A stretch of 64,000 bases of DNA, taken from positions 111,711,727-111,775,726 of the forward strand of contig NC_092458.1 in the NCBI RefSeq assembly GCF_047495875.1. Reading direction: 5' to 3'. Below the pieces are notes generated by a model. The model searched no databases. It saw nothing but the letters and a program-made list of their open reading frames with translations, and had not been told where the DNA came from. Shown piece by piece: positions 49,182 to 62,600 of this stretch. Position numbers and translations under genes: made by a program. The DNA comes from Pithys albifrons albifrons. Its lineage: Eukaryota; Chordata; Aves; Passeriformes; Thamnophilidae. The number at the start of each line of letters is the position of its first letter. Position 1 is the first letter of the stretch.

Positions 49182-49314
49182 GACCCTGAGATTAGCTCAG
49201 TTGGATTGGTCTTAATAACAAGGTTATGCATTTGATCCCCATAGAGGCCAGTCACAGAAAAGCTGGACTTGAAGATCCTTGTGGATCTTTTCTAACTCAG
49301 AATATCCTGTGATC
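49182..49314 (+). mobile_element. TguSINE1: tRNA-derived SINE with CR1-type tail (TguSINE1-like)
   Basis: The first about 69 bases resemble a tRNA-Ile. 'attagctcagttgg' (49191-49204) is a clear A box, 'taataaca' sits at the anticodon-loop position with an AAT triplet, and 'gcatttgatcccc' (about 49228-49240) is a B box with one or two changes, followed by a 'gaggcca' acceptor end. The tail, 'gctggacttgaagatccttgtgg' then 'tctaactcagaatatcctgtgatc', is a CR1 3' end. A tRNA-Ile head on a CR1 tail is the architecture described for the passerine SINE TguSINE1, which borrows CR1 enzymes to move. This copy is several percent diverged and internally shortened in the D-arm/anticodon region, so it is old. 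It is not a working tRNA gene. Confidence 0.8.
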
Positions 49315-50609
49315 ACTTTTAGTCATGTCCCTGAAAAGCAAAGTTTAATGTTCCTGGCAGGGTACTCTTCTGATTACCGATATATGACTGCTGATATTAA
49401 ACTCAGCTTAAGCAGAGTAATGTGAGGGGTTCATACCAGAAAAGATTTAGTGCTGAAAGATAAGCAAGACTTAAATGACTAAATGCTTTGCTAAATCCAG
49501 CTGGGTGCCAGAAACCAGGCCTATCTAAAGCTTGGCCTTTAATGTTTCTATGTGCTTATGTATCACAGGGTAGAGTTGACCTGGAATGGGTACCAGGAGA
49601 GCTTCAGTGGTGGTTGTGTCTCAGAAGTGTCATAGGCCATTTCAGAACAGAATGAGTAAGAAATTGTGATTATGTATTTGCAGCACGCTGGCAGGCTGCT
49701 GGGTGGGTGGGTGAATAGCCTTGCAGATGTAAATCATGTGGTGGAAGTGAACATTCCCATCTGATGATAGACACATCTAAATGGGGACCTCACTGAACTT
49801 TAATTAGCTAAAAATAATAAGTCTTCTAGCACAATAAAGAAGTACATAAGCCAGTGAAAGATAAAAGAGGAGGATTAATGGAACGCATTCCTATGAGTCA
49901 GTGGCAATATCCAGCTAGTTATAGCAGATAGGTTTTTCAGGGTTTTTTCCTTGACGAGATGTCTGGAAGCCCTTCCTCATCTGATCTTCTTGGCAGATGC
50001 AGACCTTACCAGGGTGACAAAACAGATTGTATACTTTATTAGAGAAATAGAACAATGAACGAAGAATAAAAAATTGTATTTGGATAAATAATTCTATTTC
50101 AGAATGCATATTTTGCTTGAAGTCTCATAATTTAGTTCTGATTTTCCAGGCAAGCAAGAGTTTATTATCTCATTGTGTCTCAGTGCTGCTTCCACTTACT
50201 TCCAGACTTAGTTGGATTAGAAGATCTCAAAGATGAAAGTCAAGGCTCATTCATTATTTATGTTATATGAAAACTCATTCAGGAATAAAACTGAAGTCCT
50301 TGCTTCCATACAGGAAAATTCACAGCACCAGGTCAATGGTTGATTGCTCCTCTGCCCACTTGTCAAAGTAAATCCAGAGCTCAGAAGTGCTCAGGCTGGC
50401 TTTCCAAATGAAAACAGTAAGGCCTTGTCAGCACATGGACTAGGGCTTTAAGTCATATATGGAATTAGGTGTATACTGGTAACAGAGGGATAGCGAAACA
50501 TGTCTCTGCAAAGATCTGCTCATTCTGGAATTACCTGTGTCTTCCCTTTCCTTTCAGTTCAGATGGGGAAGGCTGTTCTCACATGGAGATAAAATGATAG
50601 TCATGTGTC

Positions 50610-50624
50610 TTTTTTTTTTTTTTT
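50610..50624. repeat. T homopolymer run (15)
   Basis: Fifteen consecutive T bases. There is no sign of a minus-strand retrocopy next to it. Confidence 0.9.
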
Positions 50625-50832
50625 AATGGTGTAGCCCTACTTTACCTTCGATTCTGTGGAGGTGAATTGAGGTCTGTATTCCAGAACAATTCCTTAAGTT
50701 GTCTGCAGAGTTCTTTCCATCTCTAGTGTTTGTGCACCACACTGTGGTAGTGCCATACGAACAATGCCACATAACCATGGAAAGGAGTCTCACTAGGAGA
50801 TAAGTAATTTGTAAGCATGATTTTGTTGGGGG

Positions 50833-50855
50833 TTTTGTTTGTTTGTTTGTTTGTT
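50833..50855. repeat. GTTT microsatellite
   Basis: About five to six GTTT units, ending in a GTTC variant. Confidence 0.88.
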
Positions 50856-53800
50856 CGTTCAATTAAGCTGTCTTATTTCTTAGCCATCAAAGACAAATAT
50901 CCCTTCTAACATCCCATCTTAGTTCTCTATGTCAATTTTCAGCTTAGACTTTTCTGGTATTAGGTCTTAAGTGGACAAAGGGATGTTTTAGTGCATCTCA
51001 TCCCTTTCCTGAGCACCTGGAAGCAGAGAAAGTGAAACGATTGAAGGCAGGTGAGTGTAGGGTTGCGGCAGGTTGTTTTCTCTCTGCAATGCTCCATGAG
51101 CTGCTCTCGAATCTCTGCACTTGCTACTTGGCCGCTGAGCCCTGGCCCAAGGTAGGACCTAGTCTGCCAGAGACTTGCAGTGACAGCTTGATAAGATGTT
51201 TCTTCAGTCATTATGTGCAGAGAGAAATAGAAGAGTAGATTTAAAAAAACAAACAAACCAACCAAAACCAGGTTTGGGTGCACCTGTCTGCAAAACCAGA
51301 CCACAGGAATTGCCATGACCTATTAGACCATTGGTCCATTTTATCTTGTGTCCTCTCTCAAATTCTGGCCAACGTCAGATACTACAAAGTGTAAAACAAG
51401 GCACTATGCAGCAGGTAGTCATAGTAGCAGGAGGCATCTCTATTAATACTCACTTTTTTTTTTTCTTTCCTGTCTCGGAAGCTTAACTCACTAAATGAAT
51501 TTCAGCACATTCTTTGCTCCTAATTTTTACTCTGCCTCAATAAAGAGTTTGTTTCTCCTACTGTAATACCAGTTTCCCAGTCATCTTTGCTAAGAAGGAT
51601 TCACCACAGGGAGAATTACATGTTCCCTTAATAGTGGTTTAATTCTGTAGGTATTGAAAGCTGAAGGAATTTGTCTGCAGTTATATCTGCTCTTTGGCTG
51701 TGTGTAGTAACTTTTCAGGCAGGTCATGTATTCCATTCCACTGCTATCTGCTGTTTCTCTGTATATATTCCTGCATTTTGCATTATCATTTGTTAAATAC
51801 ATTCCAACTTGCAATTTATCTTAGTCAGCAGATTTAGGACCTTTCTGCCTCTCTGCACACCCAGGGAATTTAGAAATAAATCACTGCTCTGAGGGGTCGT
51901 TTTTAGTGCAACAAATGTTTTAGAGAAATTCAAGAGGGGCTTGGCCAATATTGTCTGAACTCTCCTGTGCAATAAAACATTTTCCATATGCTTTCCCAGG
52001 TGGCAGAAGAATCCTATTTCAATTCAATTTTCTGCACTTGCTATTTTTAATTTTTAAAATATATATATTTTTTGTTGAATTCAAGCTTTGCTGGTTAAAT
52101 TTCATGTGTGGGAGATAATGCAGGCACTAGTCAAAATTATTTTTCTCCTACTTATGCATTGATTTTTGTTGACAGGTTTTACATAAATATACCCTTTCTG
52201 AAATATATCATAGGTTAGAAGATGCTGTATAAGCTAAGAAAACAAGCAACTGCATGCAGCACAACTTTGTTGGGCAGGGTTCCTTAAATATTCAAAAACA
52301 GAGCCTGTTTTAATAAAATGCTTCCTAAAACTGCATTAATGTAAGACAAACATGACTTTTCTGTAAAACCTGTTAAAAGCAGGGTTCTTTGAAGTGAGGA
52401 GAAGTATCTGCACAAAGATCTAGGTCTGCCTCCTCCATCATTGAAACAAGTGAGAATCTTTGTGCATCTGAGTCTGATCTTATGGTCTTGTGGGGGTGGA
52501 GATCCTGGTCCCAGTGTGTGAGTTATGCTGGGTAGCCTTGCCTACCTTAGCCAGAATGATGGTGTAAATGGGCTACTGTGTTGCACCATGTAAGCACTGT
52601 GTGTTGTTCTGGATCAAACCCAGAGCACTTCTCACTGTCAGGGTTGTACCCATGGCCTTGATGCCCTCTCTGGTGGTGTGTGGGCAAGTGGTGGAGCACC
52701 TCTTGTTACCACACAAGGTGTGTTTTGGACCCTTGGCTGCGAATGCTCAGGAGTGAAGGCCATTTGCCCATCAATTTGTCTGTTGCTCTCAGCAGGGCGA
52801 GTCCTCTGCGGTGATGGGAGTCACTGAGCACTCAGGTAATAATGCCTAATAAATGATCTCAGAGTAAAAAATTGTTGTGAGGCTTGTGTAAAATTGATTC
52901 AAATGGGAGGCAATTGTCTCAACTTGCTTCGAAAACAACAGCAGGGTTTTTTTTAACAGAGCTGGAGCCATAATGCTTCATTATTGCAATCAAGTTTCTG
53001 TCAAGAACTAAGAAAGGTTGGGAGCGCATGGGGACCCCTCTTGATGAAGAACTAACATTCACTTTTTGTTTGTGAAATTAGTCTACAGGTTTAACAAATT
53101 ATAAATAATTGCTGAAATGAAAAATGATTGAATAATGCATTCAAGGGACAGTTTTCATATTAGCAAACTGATCTGATGCACATTCAGAGGAATTTTCTGC
53201 CATGTTATTTAGCAGCAGGGATCAGAAATATTCATTTTCTCACAGGAAGTTGCATCTAATGCTTTTCTTAATTTGGAGACAATTAAGACTGGAATGTGGA
53301 GGGACTGTTGCAGTGGAGTGACTCTTGCTGTACTTATTAGGGAACAATAAGATTACTTTGATTTCTGAAGCAAAGCTAAATCTCCAAACTACTTATTTTT
53401 AAATAACTGCAGACTATATACGAATAGGGATAATCGGATTCTAGAGATTTTTCTGTTACTGAACCAACGAAAAGCTGACACATCTATTTGCTGTCTGAAT
53501 AAAATGAAGAAAAAAACCCAACAGCCTAGAGAAAATTACTTAAGTTTATAAATACAAGTGATGTTTGCATGTGTGTTAATATTCTCTGTTTGTTTTTCGA
53601 GGTTCTCCCAACAGTGGTAGAAGTTATTTTCAGCTGAGGCAATGGGCAGAACTTTGCAACTTGTGTTTCCTTAGCACTTGATCAAAATGCAGTCCTGATA
53701 TGTACAGACAAACTGAAAAAAGGCAGATATTATCCTGCCAATGTGTCCATCCTTCCCTATTTGTTATGTTGCAAAACTGCTAAGTGTAGAAATGTGAATT

Positions 53801-54502
53801 TAAAACACATGGCATGCCTCTGTCTCCAACTGGATAGACATACTTATCTTCAAACTTGTTTCCTCTTCAGACAGACACAAGACTTTCAAATGATCATTTT
53901 GCTGCATTTTTAAACTAAAAGTCATCATCTTGTGTTTTGCCAGAAAGTCCATTTGCTTAGAAATCTATGCCAAGAAATGCTTTTCATATTTTATGGTTTT
54001 ATTGACATGAACAAAATTTCGCATCAAATAGTTCATGTGGGCTCTAGTGCTAAAAAATTCACTAATAAAAGTTCTAATGTCACACCCACATTTGGGGTAG
54101 AATTAGGGAGTCACTGAAGTAGGAGATGCTGGTAAAAACAAGGTTGAAAACCAGTGTGGGACTGTGCTGGGTAGTCTTTGTGGCTTTCTTTGTCCTTCAC
54201 TGAACTTCGAGGGTAGTAAGAGACTGTAAGAAAAGAAGAGGTCAGGTTTGGACAGAGGAAGAGGTTTATAGAGGTGTGAGATCAGAGTATATGAACTGAA
54301 CAGGTGAGAGGGACAGCATGAAAAATGGAGAATTCTCTTCCCTAGCTACAGCAAGAAAGGAAGATGAACTTGTCCTGCAAGAAGAGAAGGAAGAGGAGCA
54401 GGGCAAGTGCGACAAAGAATTTTAGTCATTGAAAAGTAAAGAACAGGTTTAGCAGTAGGAATAATGAGGAATGATCACCTGTACAACCCAGAGACAGAGA
54501 TA

Positions 54503-54557
54503 GGGTTGGACTTGATGATCTCAGAGGTCTTTTCCAACCCAATCGATTCTATGATTC
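54503..54557 (+). mobile_element. CR1: CR1 LINE, 3' tip fragment
   Basis: 'gggttggacttgatgatctcagagg' then 'ttttccaacccaatcgattctatgattc' is a CR1 3' terminus in plus orientation. The AACCCAATCGATTCTATGAT ending is shared word for word with the copy ending at 15060, so this fragment is probably from the same subfamily, reduced to about 55 bases by extreme 5' truncation. Confidence 0.88.
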
Positions 54558-57500
54558 CATAGTTATTAAAGAACACTGTACAGAGGTAGCTAGAGGGAAA
54601 GGAAGATGGAGAGATAATTACAAAGAAGTAAATCATAAAGCAATATGTCTGTATAAAGAGTTTAAGAAAGAATTCAGAAAAGGATTTTAAATATATTTCC
54701 AGATAGTTTTCAGCTCAGATAGAATCAATTTAGGTATTTGCTTTTTTTAAGGATCAGTGAGAAAGAAATTTGCAACATCCTTTGAGGGAGAAATATTGTG
54801 ACATTTGCTAGGAAGTACTAGGATTTTCAGAAGACAGTTTGCCTGTTTACAGTTAAGCTCTCAAGAGAACCTGAAACATTTTAAGGTATCAGTAAAGTAG
54901 CCAGTAGAATGCTGTTGGAATTCTCTCAAAATCCAGACATCATTTTTAGTAAAAGTAATATTTAGACACTGACCACTTTTTGAAAGTGTTTCCTACTGCA
55001 GTTACAAGCATTTAAAAAACAGTACCTCAACAAAAAATCCTTCTTTTCTCCTTAGATTTTTCTTTTCTTTTAGATTTATTAAAAATAAAAGAATCTAAGA
55101 AAATGGTGTCTATTTCTTCTAGTGATTTTTGATAAAGGCAGTATCATTAGAGATTAATACTACATACCCAAACCCAGAGGAATGGGATACCTGGTGTGGT
55201 TTAGGGTGATCTCACAAAAAAGGTCTGAACTGTTAGGCTCTTCAGTTGGATTTAGTAGAATTCGAGATGATTTGAAATCACAGGAGAGTCATTCGGTGTT
55301 CTTAAAGACCATATCAGCAAAAGAGTTGGATAGAACAACAACAACAAAAAAGCTAAGATTTGCAGAAGCATAGGGATAACTTCTCTTATTAAGATTCCTT
55401 TTTATTTGGCTAACTGTGCTGATCATTGTGATCCTAAATGTAGAATTGCTTAGCAAAAGCCATTTACTTTTCCAATTTCTCATGGGAAAAAAAAAAAAGA
55501 CCAAGAAAAATACTAAAATTCAAAACCTAAAAATGTAGGGAGCTCATAACTCTGCATCCAGCTGTGAGCCATTACTCACATGAGTAGTCTCACTGATTGC
55601 AGTGGGTCTATTTGTAGAAGCTGGAGCTTATGCCTGGGAGCAGAGCCAGCAGAGGCATAGGAAACATAGGCACCAGTTTAGGGAGCTTCAGGCCGCAGCA
55701 GGGAAAGGCTGCTCTGCCTTTGGTGGAGGATGTGCAGGTCAGCATGGAGGTATTCCCACAGTCTCACTCTCTGGTGGTATGAACATATACAAGGTATGAG
55801 GGCAGCTACTGTTTTATTACCTTAAAGCCTCTTCTTTACACCACCCAGGGGAAAGAGAAAGAGTAAAGAAGGGGTTGTGATAGCATTGGTTGGGTCTTGA
55901 GTGAAGAAGAGCAACAGAACAAAAGAGAGAGATACAAGGCAAAGATGAAATTCCAAAGATGGTCTTTCTTCTCCCCTCATTTATGTTTATTCCACCAACA
56001 ACCCTCTATTCCTTTCTTCCTGTATTCACCTTTCTCCACACAGACCCCCAACTCTATCTTTCCTCCTCACCTGCTGTGGACTCTGAATCCCTTACATTTA
56101 TCCAATAACACTACAACTTCCTCTCATTCACTTTCTGGCACATAGAGAGTCTTAAAACTTTACTGCATTCCTGTAACCACACAAAGATCAGTTTTCAGCT
56201 CCTTTTGCCCTTCCTGGCACTTCAGTATTCCCCTTCACCACAACATGCACACCTGTCAGCAGGTGAGTCCTTCATATCTGGCCTGTTACTTGTGCTGAAT
56301 TGAATTTTCTTGAACGATCTTTGGAAGGACAAAACTGAATTTGTAGCTGAAAAGCCTTGAGCTTTCCCATCTCTAAGAGAAGCTAAGGGAAGAATCAAAT
56401 TCAAAATCCAGCATTTAGTGATTCATATGTGAAATAAGTTTTACAAAAAATGTCTTAAATGGGCTATAGCATTAAACTTGGAGATATGAGCCAGTAGTTC
56501 AAAGCCAAGAGAATAAGGTGTGATGTGTTAAATCCTCTTGCTGAAATCTGCTTACCTATTCCAATTAGAGATGTCTCACCAAGACACTGACATACAACGG
56601 GGAACCTACTCCTCAGACTGTTTTTATGGTGGCACAAATTTATGACCAGTTCACAAGAAAGGAAGTGTGACAGATAAAAGGGACTAAAAACGCCCTTTAT
56701 CCTTTTTATGCTTTCCCTCTTGGATTTAGGGCCTGGGGTGAGGCAGGGGTTCTGTTTTTGCTAAATACACAATGTGTTATTTATGAATCTCAGCTTCATA
56801 TGGTGCAACTATATGAATCTCAGGTGATGGCTGTGGGAAACTGGACTTCTAACTGACTGGCCTAAGCTGCTTCTCTTTGACTTTCCTTTTTTTCACATTG
56901 CTGCCCATAATATTCCTTAAGCAGTACTTTTTTTTTCCAATGTAGAATTCAACTGAAAAGATCTAAAAAGTGATACTCAACTAAATACAGTTGGAAGTTT
57001 AGGCCAGCTTCACATTCTAGTATAATATCTTCATTCAATATACTATTTAGACAAATACTTAAGTTTTTGATAAAATAAATGTGTTGGAGCAGGTGCTTCA
57101 GTGCTTTCATAGATCAGAGACTAAGATCATCATAAGCATCTAATTCCTGTTTTGCTTTTTTGTCTTTAACTGCTTAAAAGAAATCTACAGCAATCCAGAA
57201 AGTTCAAGTACCTGCCACTTGATGTAAATTCAGGGGGTTTTTCTATCTTCCTTATATCATTTGAATTGTTCTTGTTTGGTTTGGGGTGTTGATTTCTCCA
57301 TTTACAAAGCTAAAGTTAATCTATGATTTAGTTCTGTTCCTTAATGGCCCTTTTGGTATTCAAGACACTTGAGCTCAGCACTCTGTCCCAGCTGTAGAAA
57401 TTTTCTGTCCTTTCAGGTGAGTGGCTGGAGTCACTAGGGTATGTGCATCCCTGTATTCACATTTATTTTTGTAAATGCTAGTTGCCTACACAACCCCTCA

Positions 57501-59112
57501 AAAAGCCTTGAATAGCTAAATGAAGGTCTATACTATTAGAAATAAAACTGTTCAAACAAGATCTATTTGTGAGTGTGCCTCACAGCACCTAATCCATGTG
57601 AGGATTTAGCTCTGATCAGCTGTTTGAAAATCCCCAAAGAAAGGTTTCCTCCACTGTGTTGCCTGCATGGCCAAATCCACTGCATGTCAAAGCAAATCTG
57701 CCTGATTCTTTCTTACACAAAAGATGGCACATCATGACAGTCCTTTTTAATTTTCCCTTACTATCAGGCTAAGAAATAAGATTCTCTCTGGTTTCCTTCC
57801 TCCCATTTTCTGTTTCAGTTACTAGTCAATTATTCAATACAAATAGTACTATTTCTAACACTGAAAGGGAGAACCTCTGATCACTCCTGAATAACTGTCA
57901 CTCATTGCTAGAACACCTTCCTCAGAAGCTAGAGAATAATCAAAATGTCACAGTCCCTATTTCTGTTTATAAACTTTAAAATGTCTGCAGACCTACCAGG
58001 CTGTGCATCTGCTGAGCCCAGCAATCCCAGAATGTGTCAGATTTAATCTGTGTGGTATCCAGCACATCTAAGACATGCTGAACTTGAAGCACATTTGCTC
58101 TAAGTTGACCCTGAATCTACAGTGGCATGTGTCTGGCACTTTGGGGCATCCAGACTTTCTGCTCAGATGGTCAAATTCCTCAGGTTCTGCCGGCTGGAAA
58201 AATAATTTATCTGAAGGAAACCTGGGTAGTTTGACTCAAAGGGAAAAATAATCTGGGCATGCCAAAAAGCCTGACTTTGAATATGCAAGAAGTTAGGAAG
58301 GCAGAAGACCCTGAAAGTCTATGTGGTGGACTTTGGCAGCATCAGCACACAGTCATTAAATACAGGGCAGCTACTAACACAGCCTCTGCCTTGTGACAGA
58401 GACACAGTAATGGACACCAGTAATACCAAGATGGTGGAAACAGTCTTAATACCAGAGGGGTACCTCTCTGAAGCTCATCATAATCCATGGCCACAGCTTG
58501 AAAAGCACAATTCTGTGTGTCTTGGGTGGCTTAGATGGGATGACTCCTACAGCAAGGTGAAAACCCGTATATATGCACTGATCTCTTCCAACCTGCTGCA
58601 TGCACTCCTCACCCTGAGCAAGGGATTGCAGAAGGTAGCAAAGAATCTAAAGGCTGAGAAACACAGTCCTGGGCTGGAAGCTGTTAGCCTTAAGGCTTTC
58701 TGAGTTGAGCTTGTGCCTTTCATCTGAAAGGAAATGAACTCACTTTTTCCTCTTTTGTAGACAACTTTGATACCCGTCAAATGATTTGGAAGTTGTGTTC
58801 TGCTTTTCCTCTTTTGGTAGGAGAGGAGTTTCAGGTCAGCTTACCAAATATCTTGTGCAGCTCTGCTTTGAGATTCATAGTCTATAAACCCGGAGCCAAA
58901 ATTACTTTTCTTAATGGATATCCACACTAAAAGAAAGTGAGAAGCTCAAGTTTTTCAGTAATGAAGGTTATATAAGTATTGTAGACAAAATAGCTGGATT
59001 ATTTTATCTAAACCAGGTAAAATATTTCTGACAGTGTGTCAGGATTCTGGAGTGCAATATCTTTAAATTTTGTACCACGTGTTGATCACAGTTGATGGCA
59101 AAGTTATGCCAA

Positions 59113-59139
59113 GGTACCCAATATGCTGAATTGGGTACC
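59113..59139. repeat. Stem-loop with 10-base perfect arms
   Basis: Arms ggtacccaat (59113-59122) and attgggtacc (59130-59139) are perfectly complementary around a 7-base loop (atgctga). No T run follows, and the context is not that of a known RNA gene. The function is unknown. Confidence 0.85.
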
Positions 59140-59673
59140 CTCAGAAAAGCTGAATATTTTTAGACAATTATTGCATACAGTTGTGTACCTCATGTAAATG
59201 TGAATACTCCTATATGTGTCCTCAACTTCCACATATCATATGAGGCTTTTTACATCTAAACAGAGCTGTGCTGAAGTTAGTTGTAAATAAGACTTCGTAT
59301 AGTTTCAGATTCTCTAGTCTTACTTAGAAAAATTAATGTGGTATTGGATATCATGTATTAAAATTTGTTGTTTAAAATATGATACATGATATGCCCAATG
59401 GAACATGTCCTGATGAGAGAAAAAATTACCAAGAGATAATAAAAAGTGTAAGTCACACATGAAGTACCTGGAAAATGAAATTTCCTTCTATTGTCTATAA
59501 CTTTTATAAAAATAGTGCTCCCACTGAAGATTTCATATTGCTAGCTCTAAAATACAGCTGCTTGCATGAACTTATGACAATATGAAAATGTTGGAAGGGG
59601 ATTTAATTCACTCCTTTATAATTGTAAAGTTATTGAGCTATGGCAACTATTTCTGTGGATTATATATCTATTT

Positions 59674-59683
59674 GGGGGGGGGG
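59674..59683. repeat. G homopolymer run (10)
   Basis: Ten consecutive G bases in AT-rich surroundings. They could add to a G-quadruplex between molecules, but a single run does not make one by itself. Confidence 0.85.
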
Positions 59684-62600
59684 AAAATGTGCTCTGGACA
59701 CAGAGCCATTGGGCTGCAAATGGATCTGGGTTTATTTGTTCTGGTTATTCTTCCAGAAATAGATGGTTGACCCAGAAGACACTTAAATCCAATATTTTTT
59801 TGGATAGAAGCCGATTTCAAGCTGCAGATGTGTCGGTTGTCCTAGAGCTTGGTGAGAGGGAAGCCTCGATTCACTGCTCAAAGTAAGACACTCCTTGCTG
59901 TGTGCACGGGCTGCCTCCTGATAGTGTATGTGGGGTATAGTGGGTATAGCCCCCTAAGCCTACTCTTCGACCAATACAAGGCAGAATAGAGGTGCTATTT
60001 GACTCAGAGCAACTATTTTTCCAATTCTTTGTCATTCCCATTCATTCTATTTCATTGGTATGTATGTGAGAGTGACCACAAGAGCACTTGTAAAATGCCT
60101 ACAGTAGATTTGATCTCATCTGAGTCTTCAAGGCAACTCTCTTACACAGATATGATAATAATGTTGTTAATAACCTCTGAGAACTTGGGACAACACACTG
60201 CAAATTTGTAACCAAAATATCTAACTCAAAGTATCTTCTCGATTGAAGTTTAGTTTACCATAGTAACATGGAAACACTGTTTCTCAAATGTCCTTCAGTT
60301 TGAGGGCTCTCGTCATGTAAGACAGTCACAGCTATCACCATTGTGCGTAGTTTAAACACTCCTTTTCCTCTCAATTTTTTGCTGAAACTACCTTTGAGAC
60401 AACAACACTTTCCCCCTCATCTCTAATAAATTATTATATAGCAAGAGCTATTTCTTAAATAGTATGAAGTCTGTAGTGTTTTAAAAATGTTGAGTTTAGG
60501 GTGCTTTTTTCATTTATTTATTATTTCTCTGGTAAATATTTGGAGTTCCTCTTCTGGTTCTTCCTCAAATGGTATGCTACACATGTGGACTCTGGCAAGT
60601 TGAGAGCTGTAGAAGTAATTCTGATCTGAAACAACACCAAGATGAGTATATACCAATTTCAGAACCTTTCTATCTAGAATTACCAAAACAGCTTTGAAAT
60701 TGGAAATGTGTTTACCCTGGCCCTTTAGCCTGGCAGAACAATCTGGCCCCATGGAATGAAAACTATGCCTTTGAAACATCACAGGCACTACAAATGTTTG
60801 GAGACCAAATACGGAAAAGGCTGTGAGCATTCTGGCCTGAAATATATAAGGATGGGAGGAAAGAGCTATCTGGATTCACAAGATAATGTGGGACCCTTCA
60901 GTTGTGCAGGGTTAGCCACAAAGCTCTTAAATTTTCAATGCAAGCAACTAATGTAACTCCAGGAGTCTGGAATCCCATGAATACTATAGTAAAACGAATT
61001 CTTTCTCAGAGGCATTGCAAATGTTATAATGAAAAATATTACATGCTTTTGTTGCTAATCTCTAATGACAATAAAATAAGAGGCAGGTTATCAATCTTTG
61101 AACTTTTTGAAAAAAACTAATACACCTTATGCTGTATAATTTAGATTATTAAAATGCAAGTTAAAATTCTCAAGTTTTCAAATTAAATGCACACAGGGGA
61201 AAATATGATCACAGAATTTAATGACTAAATTATTTACTTAGATCTGGAAATATTATGGAAAATAGTAGTAATCTGAAATTGGTCCCATGGAGAAGTTTTG
61301 TGCATGGTTAAAACACATGGCACCTGGCAAAATTTTTAAATGCAGTGTGGTTGTCAAGGTTGACCACTATTTTACAGGCACAGTGGGCAAAAGCTGTCTG
61401 AAAATACTTTATCTTAATAGTATCTATGGAATAAGTGCTCAAACATATTGTTGCTATATTCAGTGCATTTATAGGGATCTCAAGAAGTAGGTAATTAGCG
61501 CACTGCAATTTTATTTCCAACATTGACTAGCAATGTATATCTGTGAGCCAACTTCACAGATGGCACAGTCAACTTTAACTTCACTTATATTTCTATTGTG
61601 CTGTCCTTATTTAATCCACCAGTTATTTCAGAACTAAATCTATAACTTCATCTTTTCCTTGGTAATTCTGAACGATTCTAGCTAGTGCTGTCTAACTGAT
61701 TTGTAGTTATAGTCTGAATTGTGTTCAAGGTACAGCTGTGAGCTGGTTAGAGTCCTCTGCAGATATATTTAGGCACAGAAGAAAATTATAGGCCTTCCCA
61801 AAGTTGTGTATACCTTAGCAGGATAAACTATACAATGGAGAAGCTCAGGGTGGAAAAGCAGATGGTGTTGAAATTCCAACAGACACAGCTGCCCACATTC
61901 CTGCATTTTCCTTTGGTCTGTCTCTAGACTGATCCGATGGACTGAACACCATGTCTGAAGGATGTAAGGAGAGCTCACAAAGTACATCCTTTGGATTAGT
62001 TTGATCCAAAAAGATCTAATTTGTACATACCAAGTTGGCTTTGGTATGCAGACCAAGGAACAGTGAATAGGAACGGCCAAAACTTAATTGCTGGTTTGAA
62101 CCAAAATGTTAATGTAAAGGCATTTTGTATAAGATATTCAGTCATTCAGAGCCTGACTAGTGGCTTAGACAATCTCATCTTTCAGCAGTGTACTTTAAAG
62201 TCAGAATCATGCAGCCTAAATTCTCTGTATCAGTGAAAGTTAAACCACGATGCAGGTCTGGAGTTCCTTCCAAATAGCTCTCATTATCTTTCCTCTTTTA
62301 TTTTGTTTTACAATGTCCAAGCATCCCTCTTCTTAGAGAAGGAAAGATACCCTGATTTGAGGTTTTCCTTTCGTTAATACTGTCAAAAAAAGACAAAGAT
62401 ATGAACATAATTTGCTCCAAAAATCTAGTGCAGTGATGGAAAGAAAAGCAATGAAATTTCCAAAGACCTAGTAAGAGCATGGAAGACAAATGGCCAAATT
62501 AGATAGAAGAGAAATAATAACTATTCACTCAAGGACTTTACAGCATAGGCAAATTAGTAGATTACAAGATTTTTGTGTTTGTTTTGATCTCTATACTGCA

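Larger units (their letters stand above)
49315..54502. other. Unique sequence, no supportable gene
   Basis: About 5.2 kb of unique DNA with a 15-base T run (50610-50624), a GTTT repeat (50833-50855) and a short T-rich stretch near 51448-51470. A GC-richer patch at about 52480-52820 contains no recognisable element. Open frames reach 118 codons without any domain. Confidence 0.6.

Noticed and set aside
49182..49250. Functional tRNA-Ile gene
   Set aside because: Arms do not pair well, the anticodon region is shortened and a CR1 tail follows directly. It is a SINE.
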